Positions 35,413 to 45,214 of a stretch of DNA of 64,000 bases are shown piece by piece; positions within the stretch are counted from its first letter, which is position 1; each line of letters begins with the position of its first letter. Source of the stretch: Novosphingobium sp. EMRT-2 (GTDB lineage Bacteria > Pseudomonadota > Alphaproteobacteria > Sphingomonadales > Sphingomonadaceae). The DNA is taken from NCBI RefSeq assembly GCF_005145025.1, contig NZ_CP039695.1:2103501-2167500 (forward strand). The letters run 5' to 3'. The translations under genes and the position numbers were made by a program. The notes under the pieces are model-generated. The model saw only the letters and a list, made by a program, of their open reading frames with translations. It was not told the origin of the DNA and did no database searches.

Positions 35413-35443
35413 AAAAAAGGGGCGGAGCGGCCGAAACCGCCCC
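35413..35443 (-). terminator. Rho-independent terminator after the ParB-like gene
   Basis: On the - strand GGGGCGG, an 11-base loop region, CCGCCCC, then TTTTTT, beginning 12 bases after the parB-like stop. Confidence 0.88.
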
Positions 35444-35454
35444 GCCCGATGCAG

Positions 35455-37608
35455 CTATTCCGCCGCGATGGCGTAGGCCGAGCCGGGCTCGTCCTCATCG
35501 CCGTCGTCGCCATCCTCGCCGAGGAACGCCGGGAGCGCCTCGCCGTCGGCGGCCGTGTCCGCGATCGGCAGGACGGGATCGACCTCCGGCATCCTCAGCG
35601 GTTCGGGAAGCCAGCCGGAATCGGCCAGCAGCCGCTCGGCTTCGCGGGCCATGTCGCCCTTCTTGAGGTGGTCGATCAGCCCGGCCTTCTGCGGCTCGGT
35701 GCCTTCGGCGACCGCTTCGAGGATGCGCGGCTTGGTGATGCGGCCGAGATAATTCTCGTAGGTCGGCCGCCAGCCCGTCACCGCCATGTCGAACCCGATA
35801 GCGCGGGCCAGGACATTGGCGTGCTCGATCCGGCGCGCGACGCCATGCGCCGAGACGCGGCCACCGCCATGCTTGGGGACCGGCTCCCATTGCGCGTTCA
35901 CCGCATAGGCCGCGCAATGGGCGAACAGCGCCGCTTGGTCGGCGCCGTCGAGCTGCTGGATCGCGTCCCATGCATCCTTGTCGGACTTGGGAAGCCGCGC
36001 CTTCCAACCGGCGTGGCGTTCCTCCATCGCCTTCGCCGCCGCGCTTTCCCGCAGGCCCGGCGCCTGGAACGGGAAATAGACGCGGGAAACCGACAGCTCC
36101 AGGCAGGTCTCCGTCCGCACCTGATAGAAGGTGGTGAGCACCATCGCGTGCAGCACGGCGGCGAAGGCCACCGAGGGGTTCTGCGCGAAGGCGTCCTGCA
36201 GCGCGACCGTGCGGGATGCGGTCAGTTCGGCCACCAGCCTGTCCGGTAGCGGCTTGATGACTTCATCGTCGTCTTCGTCGCTGTCGGTGGCGACGGGCGC
36301 GACCGCGCCACCAAGCCTCTCGGAACCCGCCTGCACGGCGATGTCCGCCGGTTCATCGCCGGTCGCCTCGATCTCCTCATCGGTCTCCTCGTCGTCGGTT
36401 TCGACGGCTTCCTCCTCCGGCTCATCCTCCGGCCGCACATAGCCGCGGTCGATGTAGAGGGTGCCGTCAGCTTCGAGGCCGACGAACACGCCGGCGCGAG
36501 CCTGCTCCTGCGCGTCGTAGGTGCGGCGACCCTGCGACAAGGCGGCCAGCTCGACATCGATGGCGGTGACGCGGGCATCGACCTCGGCCGGGACGTCGCC
36601 CTTGCCCGCCCACTGTTCCTCCAGCGCATCGGCCTCGGCGCGAAGCTCGGCGATGCGGGCTTCGTCTTCCTCGGTCGGCGGCTCGCGGGTGGCTTCGATC
36701 GCGCGGCAGTCCGCGTCGTAACCATAGGGCAGATCGACCAGCGCCTCGACCCACTTCCAGCCTTCGGCCCTGATCCTGTTGGCCTCGGCGTCGAGCTTCT
36801 CGGCGACCAGGCGGTCGAGCAAGGCCGGATCGGTCAGCCAGCCGCCGTCATCGGGCTCGAACAGGTCGCGCGTCGGCGCCACGCCGCCCGCCGCGAGATA
36901 GGCGTCGAGACCGACGAACCGCACGCGGGCATCGGACATCTCCACCATATCCTCGGTCAGCTTGTCGCGGATGAAGCTGGGCGACTTGTTGATGCTGTGG
37001 TCGAGCTGCTTCCAGAGCTGCTCCTGGCGGGCATGATCGTCGCTGACGGTGAAGGCCATGAGCTGATCGAGAGTCATGTCGCCGGCGACATAGACCTCGT
37101 GCAGCGTCGGCGAGACCGCGGCGAGCTTCAGCCGCTGACGCACCACGGCCGGCGTGACGCGGAAGTGCGCGGCGATGGCCTCCTCGCGCTCACCCTTGTC
37201 GATCAGCACCTTCATGCCGTGAAACTCGTCGAGCGGGTGGAGCGGCTCGCGCTCGCTGTTTTCCGCAAGCGAGTCCTCCTCGGCCAGGACCGGATCGTTG
37301 GCCGCCTTGACGACGCAAGGCACCAGCGCATCCTTGGCCATCCGCTTGCGCTTCACGAGGATCGCCAGCGCGCTGTAGCGGCGGCCGCCGGCGGGCACCT
37401 CGAAGAAGCCGGTTTCGGCGCCGTCGTCATCGAGCTGCGGGCGGACATTGAGGCCGTGCAGCAGGCTGCGGCGCGCGATGCTGTCGGCAAGGTTCTCGAT
37501 CGTCACGCCGTTCTTCACCCGGCGGACGTTCGATTGGGACAGGATCAGCTTGTCGAAGGGAATATCCCGCGACGGGCTGAGAACGATCTTGGCGGCAGCT
37601 TTTGCCAT
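35455..37608 (-). CDS. ParB/RepB/Spo0J-type DNA-binding protein
   Basis: The 717-aa product is much longer than chromosomal ParB (about 300 aa). The N-terminal ParB/sulfiredoxin-fold domain has LILSQSNVRRVKNGVTIENLADSI and the nucleotide-binding-like AGGRRYSAL near residue 73. A helix-turn-helix follows (AIAAHFRVTPAVVRQRLKLA, about 144-163). Then comes a long region with a strongly acidic stretch near 395-425 and a C-terminal helical part. No ParA partner is encoded nearby. Solo large ParB proteins are common on ICEs and plasmids; roles in regulation, replication-form stability or CTP-switch binding are possible but unproven. Confidence 0.87.
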   Translation of the reverse strand: MAKAAAKIVLSPSRDIPFDKLILSQSNVRRVKNGVTIENLADSIARRSLLHGLNVRPQLDDDGAETGFFEVPAGGRRYSALAILVKRKRMAKDALVPCVVKAANDPVLAEEDSLAENSEREPLHPLDEFHGMKVLIDKGEREEAIAAHFRVTPAVVRQRLKLAAVSPTLHEVYVAGDMTLDQLMAFTVSDDHARQEQLWKQLDHSINKSPSFIRDKLTEDMVEMSDARVRFVGLDAYLAAGGVAPTRDLFEPDDGGWLTDPALLDRLVAEKLDAEANRIRAEGWKWVEALVDLPYGYDADCRAIEATREPPTEEDEARIAELRAEADALEEQWAGKGDVPAEVDARVTAIDVELAALSQGRRTYDAQEQARAGVFVGLEADGTLYIDRGYVRPEDEPEEEAVETDDEETDEEIEATGDEPADIAVQAGSERLGGAVAPVATDSDEDDDEVIKPLPDRLVAELTASRTVALQDAFAQNPSVAFAAVLHAMVLTTFYQVRTETCLELSVSRVYFPFQAPGLRESAAAKAMEERHAGWKARLPKSDKDAWDAIQQLDGADQAALFAHCAAYAVNAQWEPVPKHGGGRVSAHGVARRIEHANVLARAIGFDMAVTGWRPTYENYLGRITKPRILEAVAEGTEPQKAGLIDHLKKGDMAREAERLLADSGWLPEPLRMPEVDPVLPIADTAADGEALPAFLGEDGDDGDEDEPGSAYAIAAE

Positions 37609-37692
37609 GTCGGTTACTCCATGACGAGCCGCCGCGAGACACTCTCTCGGCTATCCAGCCCGTCACGAAACCGAAGGCCCCCTCTCACTCTC
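37609..37692 (-). promoter_or_regulatory. Conserved 5' leader, copy C (before the ParB-like gene)
   Basis: The coding strand has GAGAGTGAGAG at 37692-37682, 74 bases from the ATG, then CGGG and GAGAGTGT blocks matching copies A and D. It lies 31 bases past the stop of the upstream PP-loop gene. Confidence 0.62.
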
Positions 37693-37723
37693 TCCTGCGC
37701 TGCCGGGGCCGCCACGCCCGACG

Positions 37724-38623
37724 CTAGACGCCGCACATGCCCTCGCACTCATTGCCCCAGAGATCGAGCTGACCGCGATCGGCCGGGGTGCTGAGATCGG
37801 CTTGGTCGAGCGGCACGGCCGAGCGGTGCAGATACACCTCGCCCCGGATGCCGCGCAGACCGGTGCGGATCGCGCGGTCCACCACGACTGCTTCGCCCCA
37901 GGCTTCGGGATCGTGATCGCGGATCTCGCGCCAGCGCATGTCGGAATGGAAAGGACAGCCGACGCAGGCGCTCTTTGGCGGGATCGGGTAGTCGTGACGT
38001 TCGAGCCACCGCAGGCAGTCGTGTCGCGACATGCGCTGCTCGATCAGCGGCCAGCGGTTGACCTGCCACGCCTCGAACGAGGGCTTCATCCGTATCAGCT
38101 CGTCGAGCGAGATGCCGATCCACTGTTCGACGACAGGATGATCGGGCGAGCGGCGGCGGGTCAGGCCGATCAGCTCGCGCACCTTCCGGCGAATGGGGAC
38201 GATCTTGTAATCTTTGGTGCATTGGCGCCGGATCATACCGATCTCGACATGGCGACGCTTTACCGTGCGGGTGAAGGCAGGGATCGAGGCCCAGCGTTCG
38301 CCGGCGCCGGCGCGCAGCAGGTCGGCACGAATATCGCCGGCTGAGACGATATGCACCGGGAATGGCAGGACGTTCGGCGACATGAGCCAGGCGAGATGCT
38401 CGCGCACGGCGCGCGGTTCCCAGCCTGTGTCGGCGAATATAGCGCAGTCGGGCATCGGCCCGATCTCCCCATGCGCGGCCATCAGCGCCAGCGTAGTCGA
38501 TTGGACGCCCGCGCCGAGGCTGAGGACGCGCAACCGAAGCCGATCGCTAGAGGGGTTCTGGCCGAGGGTGATAAGGCCCGCTTGGTCGTAATATGCGTGG
38601 GCGGCTGTTGTGGTGAGCGCCAT
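37724..38623 (-). CDS. PP-loop ATPase, phosphoadenosine phosphosulfate reductase-like
   Basis: The 299-aa product has an altered PP-loop SLGAGVQST at residues 35-43 and a family motif CAIFADTGWEP near 78. A late double-Cys motif CVGCPFHSD near 218 may bind metal or an FeS centre. Relatives travel on phages and ICEs and are annotated as PAPS reductase family; none of the sulfate-assimilation or Dnd genes is nearby, so plain sulfur metabolism is unlikely. Adenylation-linked modification of DNA or RNA is a guess. It is preceded by a copy of the conserved leader. Confidence 0.82.
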   Translation of the reverse strand: MALTTTAAHAYYDQAGLITLGQNPSSDRLRLRVLSLGAGVQSTTLALMAAHGEIGPMPDCAIFADTGWEPRAVREHLAWLMSPNVLPFPVHIVSAGDIRADLLRAGAGERWASIPAFTRTVKRRHVEIGMIRRQCTKDYKIVPIRRKVRELIGLTRRRSPDHPVVEQWIGISLDELIRMKPSFEAWQVNRWPLIEQRMSRHDCLRWLERHDYPIPPKSACVGCPFHSDMRWREIRDHDPEAWGEAVVVDRAIRTGLRGIRGEVYLHRSAVPLDQADLSTPADRGQLDLWGNECEGMCGV

Positions 38624-38707
38624 CGCGATTCTCCGCGACGGACCGGCAAGGGCTACTCCCTCTGCCTCGTGAGCCCGTCACGGCGACCGGGCCGGGCTCT
38701 CACTCTC
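38624..38707 (-). promoter_or_regulatory. Conserved 5' leader, copy D (before the PP-loop gene)
   Basis: The coding strand has GAGAGTGAGAG at 38707-38697, again 74 bases from the ATG as in copy C, followed by CGGGCTCACGAGGCAGAGGG-type sequence. The rest of the gap up to 38872 is GC-rich, then AT-rich with a small hairpin (38778-38795), the likely promoter of the toxin-antitoxin genes. Confidence 0.6.
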
Positions 38708-38872
38708 AGCGGGGGCGTTGCGGGGGCGGCAGCCGCCCGCTCGAAGGGGTAGCGGGGGACCGCAAGGGCGCCCGCTCAGGGGAAGACTTTCCCCTCCCAT
38801 CAAATCCGCATCAACCTTGCTTCCAGATTATTTTTGATTATATTTTAATCGAGTTGATAGAAGGTGATGAAC

Positions 38873-39142
38873 ATGGCGATCGAGACAAAAGTATTGACTA
38901 CGCACGTCCCGCTGCATCTCGCGGAAAAGGTGGAAGCGATGGCCTCCCGGCTTGAACGCTCGCGCGGCTGGGTGATGAAGCAAGCGCTCGCCGCCTGGGT
39001 AGATCAGGAGGAAGAGCGTCACCGGATGACGCTCGAAGCGCTGGATGATGTCGATGCCGGGCGCGTGATCGACCATCAGGCCGTGCGCGCATGGGCGGAC
39101 AGCCTCGGCACCGACGCCCCGCTGCCGCCGCCTTCGGCATGA
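38873..39142 (+). CDS. Ribbon-helix-helix antitoxin (ParD/CopG type)
   Basis: The 89-aa product has an N-terminal ribbon-helix-helix: TKVLTTHVPLHLAEKVEAMASRLERSRGWVMKQALAAWV. A toxin-binding tail follows with DDVDAGRVIDHQAVRAWADSL. It would neutralise the downstream toxin and repress the pair. ATG 38873 is chosen because AGAAGG stands 8 bases before it; GTG 38864 or ATG 38867 are possible. The upstream region is AT-rich, unlike the ICE average, and is the likely promoter/operator. It overlaps the toxin gene by ATGA. Confidence 0.88.
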   Translation: MAIETKVLTTHVPLHLAEKVEAMASRLERSRGWVMKQALAAWVDQEEERHRMTLEALDDVDAGRVIDHQAVRAWADSLGTDAPLPPPSA

Positions 39143-39432
39143 GGATCAAGTGGACCGGCAAGGCGTCCTCGGATCTGGTCCGGCTGCACGAGCATCTGCG
39201 CCCGGTCGCTCCGGAGGCGGCGGCGCGGGTCGTACAGCAGCTCGCGCGCGCACCGGATCGGCTGCTCGACTATCCCCGGATCGGCGAGAAGCTGGACGCC
39301 TACGAACCGCGCGAAGTCCGGCGCATCATCGTAGGCAACTACGAGCTGCGTTACGAGATAGCGGACGCGACAATCTTCATCCTGCGCCTGTGGCATTGCC
39401 GCGAGGAGCGCAGCTTCGAGTCGGACGATTGA
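39139..39432 (+). CDS. RelE/ParE-family toxin
   Basis: The 97-aa product has the RelE/ParE fold: MRIKWTGKASSDLVRLHEHL, ARAPDRLLDYPRIGEKLDAYEPREVRRIIVGNYELRYEI, and the late ILRLWHCREERSF. With the antitoxin it forms an addiction pair that would stabilise the ICE. The ATG lies inside the antitoxin stop (ATGA), and the longer frame upstream has no ribosome site. Confidence 0.9.
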   Translation: MRIKWTGKASSDLVRLHEHLRPVAPEAAARVVQQLARAPDRLLDYPRIGEKLDAYEPREVRRIIVGNYELRYEIADATIFILRLWHCREERSFESDD

Positions 39433-39547
39433 CGATGAGACTGGCCGCCCGAAGCACTAGGACGCAGTGCACCGCCCTTCGCCCCTATCTGCGCTTCGCC
39501 GCGAGAGAGGCTTTGCATGAAGCGCGGGCACGACGCAGCTTGGCGGG

Positions 39548-39793
39548 ATGGCCCTTCCTCGCAAATTACGTCGCCGCCAGCCTCGCCGCTGGGCCGAAGA
39601 CCTTGACGACCTTTTCGACTACACCAACCGCGTTGCGCCACGGCGGGTGTCGCGCCGGGTGCGCTGCGATGACGGCCCGATCGTCGTCACGGACGACTGG
39701 CCGGACCAAGTCCCGATCGGCGATACCGAGCTGCGGGCGATCGAAGGCCATATGCGGCTGGAGCTGGACAAGCTGTTCGGTCCGCTGCCGTGA
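39548..39793 (+). CDS. Hypothetical 81-aa protein beside the recombinase
   Basis: The product contains RRWAEDLDDLFDYTNRVAPRRVSRRVRCDDGPIVVTDDWPDQVP and ends MRLELDKLFGPLP. It is a small, soluble protein with a basic start. It ends 18 bases before the recombinase start in the same direction, so the two are likely cotranscribed. A role in integration or excision is conceivable because of the place, but no family is recognised. Confidence 0.65.
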   Translation: MALPRKLRRRQPRRWAEDLDDLFDYTNRVAPRRVSRRVRCDDGPIVVTDDWPDQVPIGDTELRAIEGHMRLELDKLFGPLP

Positions 39794-39811
39794 AGTGAGG
39801 AGTGAAGTATC

Positions 39812-41544
<1,733 letters not shown>

Positions 41545-41674
41545 AACGGCGGCGGTGCCTAGCAGCGAGGCGCACGGCTGGCCAGCGGTTTTTGCCCTGC
41601 GGTTTGCTCTCCGGATTTCCCGTCCCGGGCGGCCTTAGCGATTTGGTAGGGACGGCACATGTATCCCGCGCGGC

Positions 41675-42085
41675 ATGGCATGGGATTCCGCCAGCGGCGC
41701 AGCGGCGCCCGATGGCGCGCCGGTGATGGGCGCGGCGATCGCGGATTCGCCGCCCGGTGCCGCTTCCCTCACCGACACGTGGAACGCCCTGCACGAAGCC
41801 GCCGCGATCGTCGGCGCGCTGGCCGGCCGGTCCGTTGCCGAGGACGCCGGTGCTTCGCCGGCGGCGATCGAAGCCTTTCCCGCGACGATTCTCCACGCCG
41901 GCGGCTGGCGCCTGGCGCTGGCGCAGCAGGGGATGGACGATCTGGCTGCGATCCTGGAGACCGGGGTTTCCGCGCGGGGTCGCTCGCCCGCCCATGCCGC
42001 CATGGCCTTGCACGACGAATTCCGCGCGGCGCGTGCGGCCCTGCTCGCGCTGGTGGCGCCCGCGCCGGTCCGCCATCCGGTCTGA
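41675..42085 (+). CDS. Hypothetical 136-aa protein
   Basis: The product is a helical, Ala-rich protein: LHEAAAIVGALAGR, ATILHAGGWRLALAQQGMDDLAAILETG, then AMALHDEFRAARAALLALV. The ending resembles small sphingomonad proteins with paired helices, but I cannot name a family. It is the first chromosomal gene after the tRNA and precedes mmcB by 48 bp on the same strand. Start uncertain. Confidence 0.55.
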   Translation: MAWDSASGAAAPDGAPVMGAAIADSPPGAASLTDTWNALHEAAAIVGALAGRSVAEDAGASPAAIEAFPATILHAGGWRLALAQQGMDDLAAILETGVSARGRSPAHAAMALHDEFRAARAALLALVAPAPVRHPV

Positions 42086-42133
42086 CCGCGCGGCCACTTT
42101 ACCTGTTCCATTTTTGTTCCTACGGTGCGGAGC

Positions 42134-42646
42134 ATGATCGATTCGCCCGTCGTCCCGCTCGCCGATCTGCCGGACAGCGCACGGACTACCCCGCGCGAGG
42201 CGCAGGCCGTGGCGCGTGGCATCGCGCGGCTGTTCGCCCGCAACGGCATCTGGTGCCTGCCGGAAATGCCGCTGCGCTCGGGCCGCCGCGCCGACCTGAT
42301 GGGGATCGACGCGAAGGGCCATGTGGTGATCGTGGAGATCAAGGTCAGCCGCGCCGACCTGCTGGGCGACGGCAAGTGGACCGATTATCTCGACCATTGC
42401 GACCGGTTCTACTGGGGGCTGGCCCCGCACCTCGACCGCGCCTGCCTGGAAGGGCCGGATTTCCGGCCCGAACGCTGCGGCGTGATCGTGGCCGATGGCT
42501 ATGACGCGGAGATCCTGCGCCCCGCGCCCTCGCATCCGCTGGCGGCGGCGCGGCGCAAGGCGGAAGTCGAACGGCTAGCCCGCGCGGCGCTGCGCCGGCA
42601 CGTGGTGGGACTGGACCCGCACTGCGCCGGCTGGGGCGAAGGCTAA
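42134..42646 (+). CDS. mmcB: MmcB family DNA repair protein
   Basis: The 170-aa product has a restriction-endonuclease-like core: PEMPLRSGRRADLMGIDAKGHVVIVEIKVSRADLLGDGKW, with the Asp, Glu and Lys of the PD-(D/E)xK pattern, then DYLDHCDRFYWGLAPH. MmcB of Caulobacter is an SOS-linked, mitomycin C resistance nuclease-like protein. ATG 42134 is preferred over an in-frame GTG at 42125 because it gives the usual N terminus. Confidence 0.88.
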   Translation: MIDSPVVPLADLPDSARTTPREAQAVARGIARLFARNGIWCLPEMPLRSGRRADLMGIDAKGHVVIVEIKVSRADLLGDGKWTDYLDHCDRFYWGLAPHLDRACLEGPDFRPERCGVIVADGYDAEILRPAPSHPLAAARRKAEVERLARAALRRHVVGLDPHCAGWGEG

Positions 42647-42694
42647 GCCGCTTCGCCACCCCGCCCGACCGATACGTTCAGACCAGACCGCCCA

Positions 42695-43267
42695 TCAGAC
42701 CAGACCGGCGGTCTGCGCCAGCAGCCAGCCGCCGATGGCGATGAACAGCACCGCCGCCACCATCCGCACCACGCCCAGCGGCACGCGGCGGATCAGTTCG
42801 CTGCCCAGGAACACCGCCGGCACGTTGGCGATCATCATCCCCAGCGTAGTGCCCGCCGTCACCGCCAGCGCATCGTGGAAGCGCGCGCCCAGCGCGATCG
42901 TCGCCACCTGGGTCTTGTCGCCCATTTCGACGAGGAAGAACGCCACCAGCGTCGTCAGGAACGGGCCGAAGCGGCCGGGCTTCTCCTCCGCGTCATCGAG
43001 TTTGTCGGGGATCAGCGTCCACAGGCCCATGGCGATGAACCCCGCCGCCACGGCATAGCGGAACCACAGGCCATCGAGCAGCGAGGCCGCCGTGGCGCCG
43101 ACCAGCGCGGCGAGGAAGTGGTTGGCCAGCGTGGCGCAGAGGATGCCCAGCACGATCGGCCAGGGCTTGCGGAAGCGGGTGGCGAGCACGATGGCGAGAA
43201 GCTGGGTCTTGTCGCCGATTTCCGCGAGCGCGACGATCGCGGTGGAAGTGGTCAGGGCTTCGATCAT
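42695..43267 (-). CDS. TMEM165/GDT1 family transporter (probable Mn2+ export)
   Basis: The 190-aa product has six hydrophobic segments and two copies of the family motif E-x-G-D-K-T: AEIGDKTQLLAIVLA near residue 15 and VEMGDKTQVATIALGARF near 112. This is the UPF0016/GDT1 cation transporter family; bacterial members export manganese. A yybP-ykoY (Mn2+) riboswitch upstream supports this. The start at 43267 gives MIEALTTSTAIVALAEIGDKT, the family N terminus. Confidence 0.93.
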   Translation of the reverse strand: MIEALTTSTAIVALAEIGDKTQLLAIVLATRFRKPWPIVLGILCATLANHFLAALVGATAASLLDGLWFRYAVAAGFIAMGLWTLIPDKLDDAEEKPGRFGPFLTTLVAFFLVEMGDKTQVATIALGARFHDALAVTAGTTLGMMIANVPAVFLGSELIRRVPLGVVRMVAAVLFIAIGGWLLAQTAGLV

Positions 43268-43342
43268 GAACGGTTCCGGGGCCGGGCAGCTTATCGAGAC
43301 AACGGCACAACACCCTCCCGCCCGGCCTGAGCGGAAAGCATG

Positions 43343-43503
43343 ATGCCATTGGTCTCGCCCGGAAGGCCCCCGCAAGGGCCGCTCCGCCTGCGCCATGGCC
43401 TCTCGGCCAAGCATGTTGACGCGCCGTACCGGCATGGGCCAGCTGGCAAGGGACCGCGCGATGCCCTGATGACAGGACGGGCGCGGTGGCTACTCCCCAA
43501 GTA
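43343..43503 (-). promoter_or_regulatory. yybP-ykoY (Mn2+-sensing) riboswitch upstream of the GDT1 gene
   Basis: The - strand shows, in order, GGGGAGTAGCC, CGTCAACATGCTTGGCC, a long paired arm (GGCGCAGGCGGAGC), and CCGGGCGAGACCAATGGC, the conserved parts of yybP-ykoY RNAs. It ends about 75 bases before the transporter start. Mn2+ binding is expected to turn the gene on. Confidence 0.88.
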
Positions 43504-43552
43504 ACGCAAGCCGGTTACGCCCCGCGCGCGGCCGACGCAAGCCCCAACGCGC

Positions 43553-44899
43553 TCACTTCTTCCCGACGGGCTTCACCGCCTTTTCGCGCGAAAGCCGCGT
43601 CATCAGCAGCGCGGCGCGCTTGGCCTGCCGCCAGATGCTGGGCACATCGGTGGTTTCGGCGGGCGAATGATCGCCGGTGCTGGCGGGGCCGAGGCCGACC
43701 AGCCCGTCGACATCGGCCGCCACGAACGAGATGTCACCCGCGCCGCGCTTCAGCGGATCGAGCGGAGCCATCGCCGGCAGACCCAGCGTTTCGTTCACGC
43801 CGTTGAGCCGCGCCAGCAGCGCCTGGTTGCCCGGCGTCGGCGCCATCGGCGGATAGCCTTCCTCGAACGTGATGGCCGCCTGCGCGCCCGGCCAGGTGCG
43901 CGCCACGATCGCGCGCATCCGCTCCATCGCCCGCCGGTCCTGCTCGGGGCTGAGCGAGCGCAGGTCTCCACGCGCGATCGCCTTGGCCGGCACGATGTTG
44001 GTCTTGCCCGCCGCCGCAACGTGCGCCGCGTCGGGCGCAAGCGTGGCTTCCGCCCCGCCCGCGATCAGGCCGACGTTCAGCGTCAGGTTCGGCTCGGGCA
44101 CTTCCTCGCGGATCGCGGCGATGATGCGCGCGGCGGCATAGATCGCGCCATCGCCCATCGCGGGCGAGAACACCGCGCTCGAATGGCCCGACTTCGCGGT
44201 GACGGTGAGCGTCCACGAATTGGACGAACGCCGCGCGATCGAGCCCATGTCCTTGCCGTCTTCCTGCGACAGCCCCTCGAAATCGAGCGCCGCGTCAGCG
44301 CGCCGGCCGGCCGCGACCAGATCGGCGCGCGCCACCTCGGTCGGCTCGCCCGCGTCCTCCTCGTCGCCGGTCAGCACCACCTCGATGTTGGCGTCCCTGA
44401 GCGTGCCCGCCGCCTGCATCGCACGCAGCGCGGCGATCATCACCGCCATGCCGCCCTTGTCGTCGGCCACGCCCGGGCCGGTGGCCTTGTCGCCCTTCAG
44501 CGCGAACGTCTGGAACGGCGAATCCGGTTCGAACACGGTATCGAGATGGCCGATCAGCAGCAGCCGCTTCATGCCCTTCGCGCCCCTGTGCGTCAGGATC
44601 AGGTGCCCGGCGCGCCCGGTCTGCTCCATCGGCACCCAGCGCGCGGCAAAGCCCAGCGCGGTGAATTCGGGCGCGACGATATCGCGCACCTTACGCACGC
44701 CTTCGAGGTTCCGGCTGCCCGAATTCTGGTTCACCATCCGTTCGAGCAGCGCCAGCGTGCGCGCCTGTTCGGCATCGACGGTGGCGACCATCCGCTGTTC
44801 CGCCGGCGTGGCCGGCGCGGCGAGCACAGCCCCGCTCCCCAGCCCGCCCGCGAGCAGCGCCGCACCGATGATAGAGCCCGCAAACTGATGATACCGCAT
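43553..44899 (-). CDS. M20 family metallopeptidase (glutamate carboxypeptidase-like)
   Basis: The 448-aa product has a Sec signal peptide ending SGAVLAAP near residue 28, the M20 metal ligands in LIGHLDTVF, GPGVADDKGGM and TGDEEDAGEPT, and a dimerisation domain starting near TLTVTAKSGHSS. It is exported to the periplasm and probably cleaves peptides or N-acyl amino acids; CPG2-like enzymes release C-terminal glutamate. The start at 44899 gives the signal peptide. It is divergent to the DEAD-box helicase. Confidence 0.92.
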   Translation of the reverse strand: MRYHQFAGSIIGAALLAGGLGSGAVLAAPATPAEQRMVATVDAEQARTLALLERMVNQNSGSRNLEGVRKVRDIVAPEFTALGFAARWVPMEQTGRAGHLILTHRGAKGMKRLLLIGHLDTVFEPDSPFQTFALKGDKATGPGVADDKGGMAVMIAALRAMQAAGTLRDANIEVVLTGDEEDAGEPTEVARADLVAAGRRADAALDFEGLSQEDGKDMGSIARRSSNSWTLTVTAKSGHSSAVFSPAMGDGAIYAAARIIAAIREEVPEPNLTLNVGLIAGGAEATLAPDAAHVAAAGKTNIVPAKAIARGDLRSLSPEQDRRAMERMRAIVARTWPGAQAAITFEEGYPPMAPTPGNQALLARLNGVNETLGLPAMAPLDPLKRGAGDISFVAADVDGLVGLGPASTGDHSPAETTDVPSIWRQAKRAALLMTRLSREKAVKPVGKK

Positions 44900-45214
44900 C
44901 GAAATCCCCGTCCAGTCACACGGTGTACGTTGCCGGTCACGCGGAGGCCGGGCAAGGCCCTTTGCGCAATTTCCTTGCTTTTCGGAGCAATCGCGCCTAT
45001 GTGCGCCGCAGCAAGACCGGCGGCCCCCGTGCCGCAAGCCGCGTCAGCGTGAGATTGCGCCTCCATTTGCCAAGGGCATTTGCGAAAGGCGCGATCCGGC
45101 CCGGCCCCACGGTCTCTTGCCTTCACGGCTTCCCCTTTCACGCATGGGTCGCATGGTACGACCCCTGCCGCGCCCGCGATTCTTCGTGGAGCGCCAACGA
45201 AAGCATTGTTTTTC
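44900..45214. promoter_or_regulatory. Divergent promoter region and helicase leader
   Basis: 315 bp between divergent genes, with no supportable gene. It must hold both promoters. A hairpin GGGTCG-CATGGTA-CGACCC (45146-45164) lies about 50 bases before the helicase ATG, which itself lacks a clear ribosome site (GCATTGTTTTTC-ATG). Confidence 0.5.

Noticed and set aside
37724..38623. DndC of a DNA phosphorothioation system
   Set aside because: The PP-loop fits the wider family, but no dndB, dndD or dndE-like genes are nearby and the P-loop is altered.
33460..38707. CTCTCTC-rich leaders as a CRISPR-like array
   Set aside because: The copies are kilobases apart, each before a start codon, with no spacers and no cas genes.
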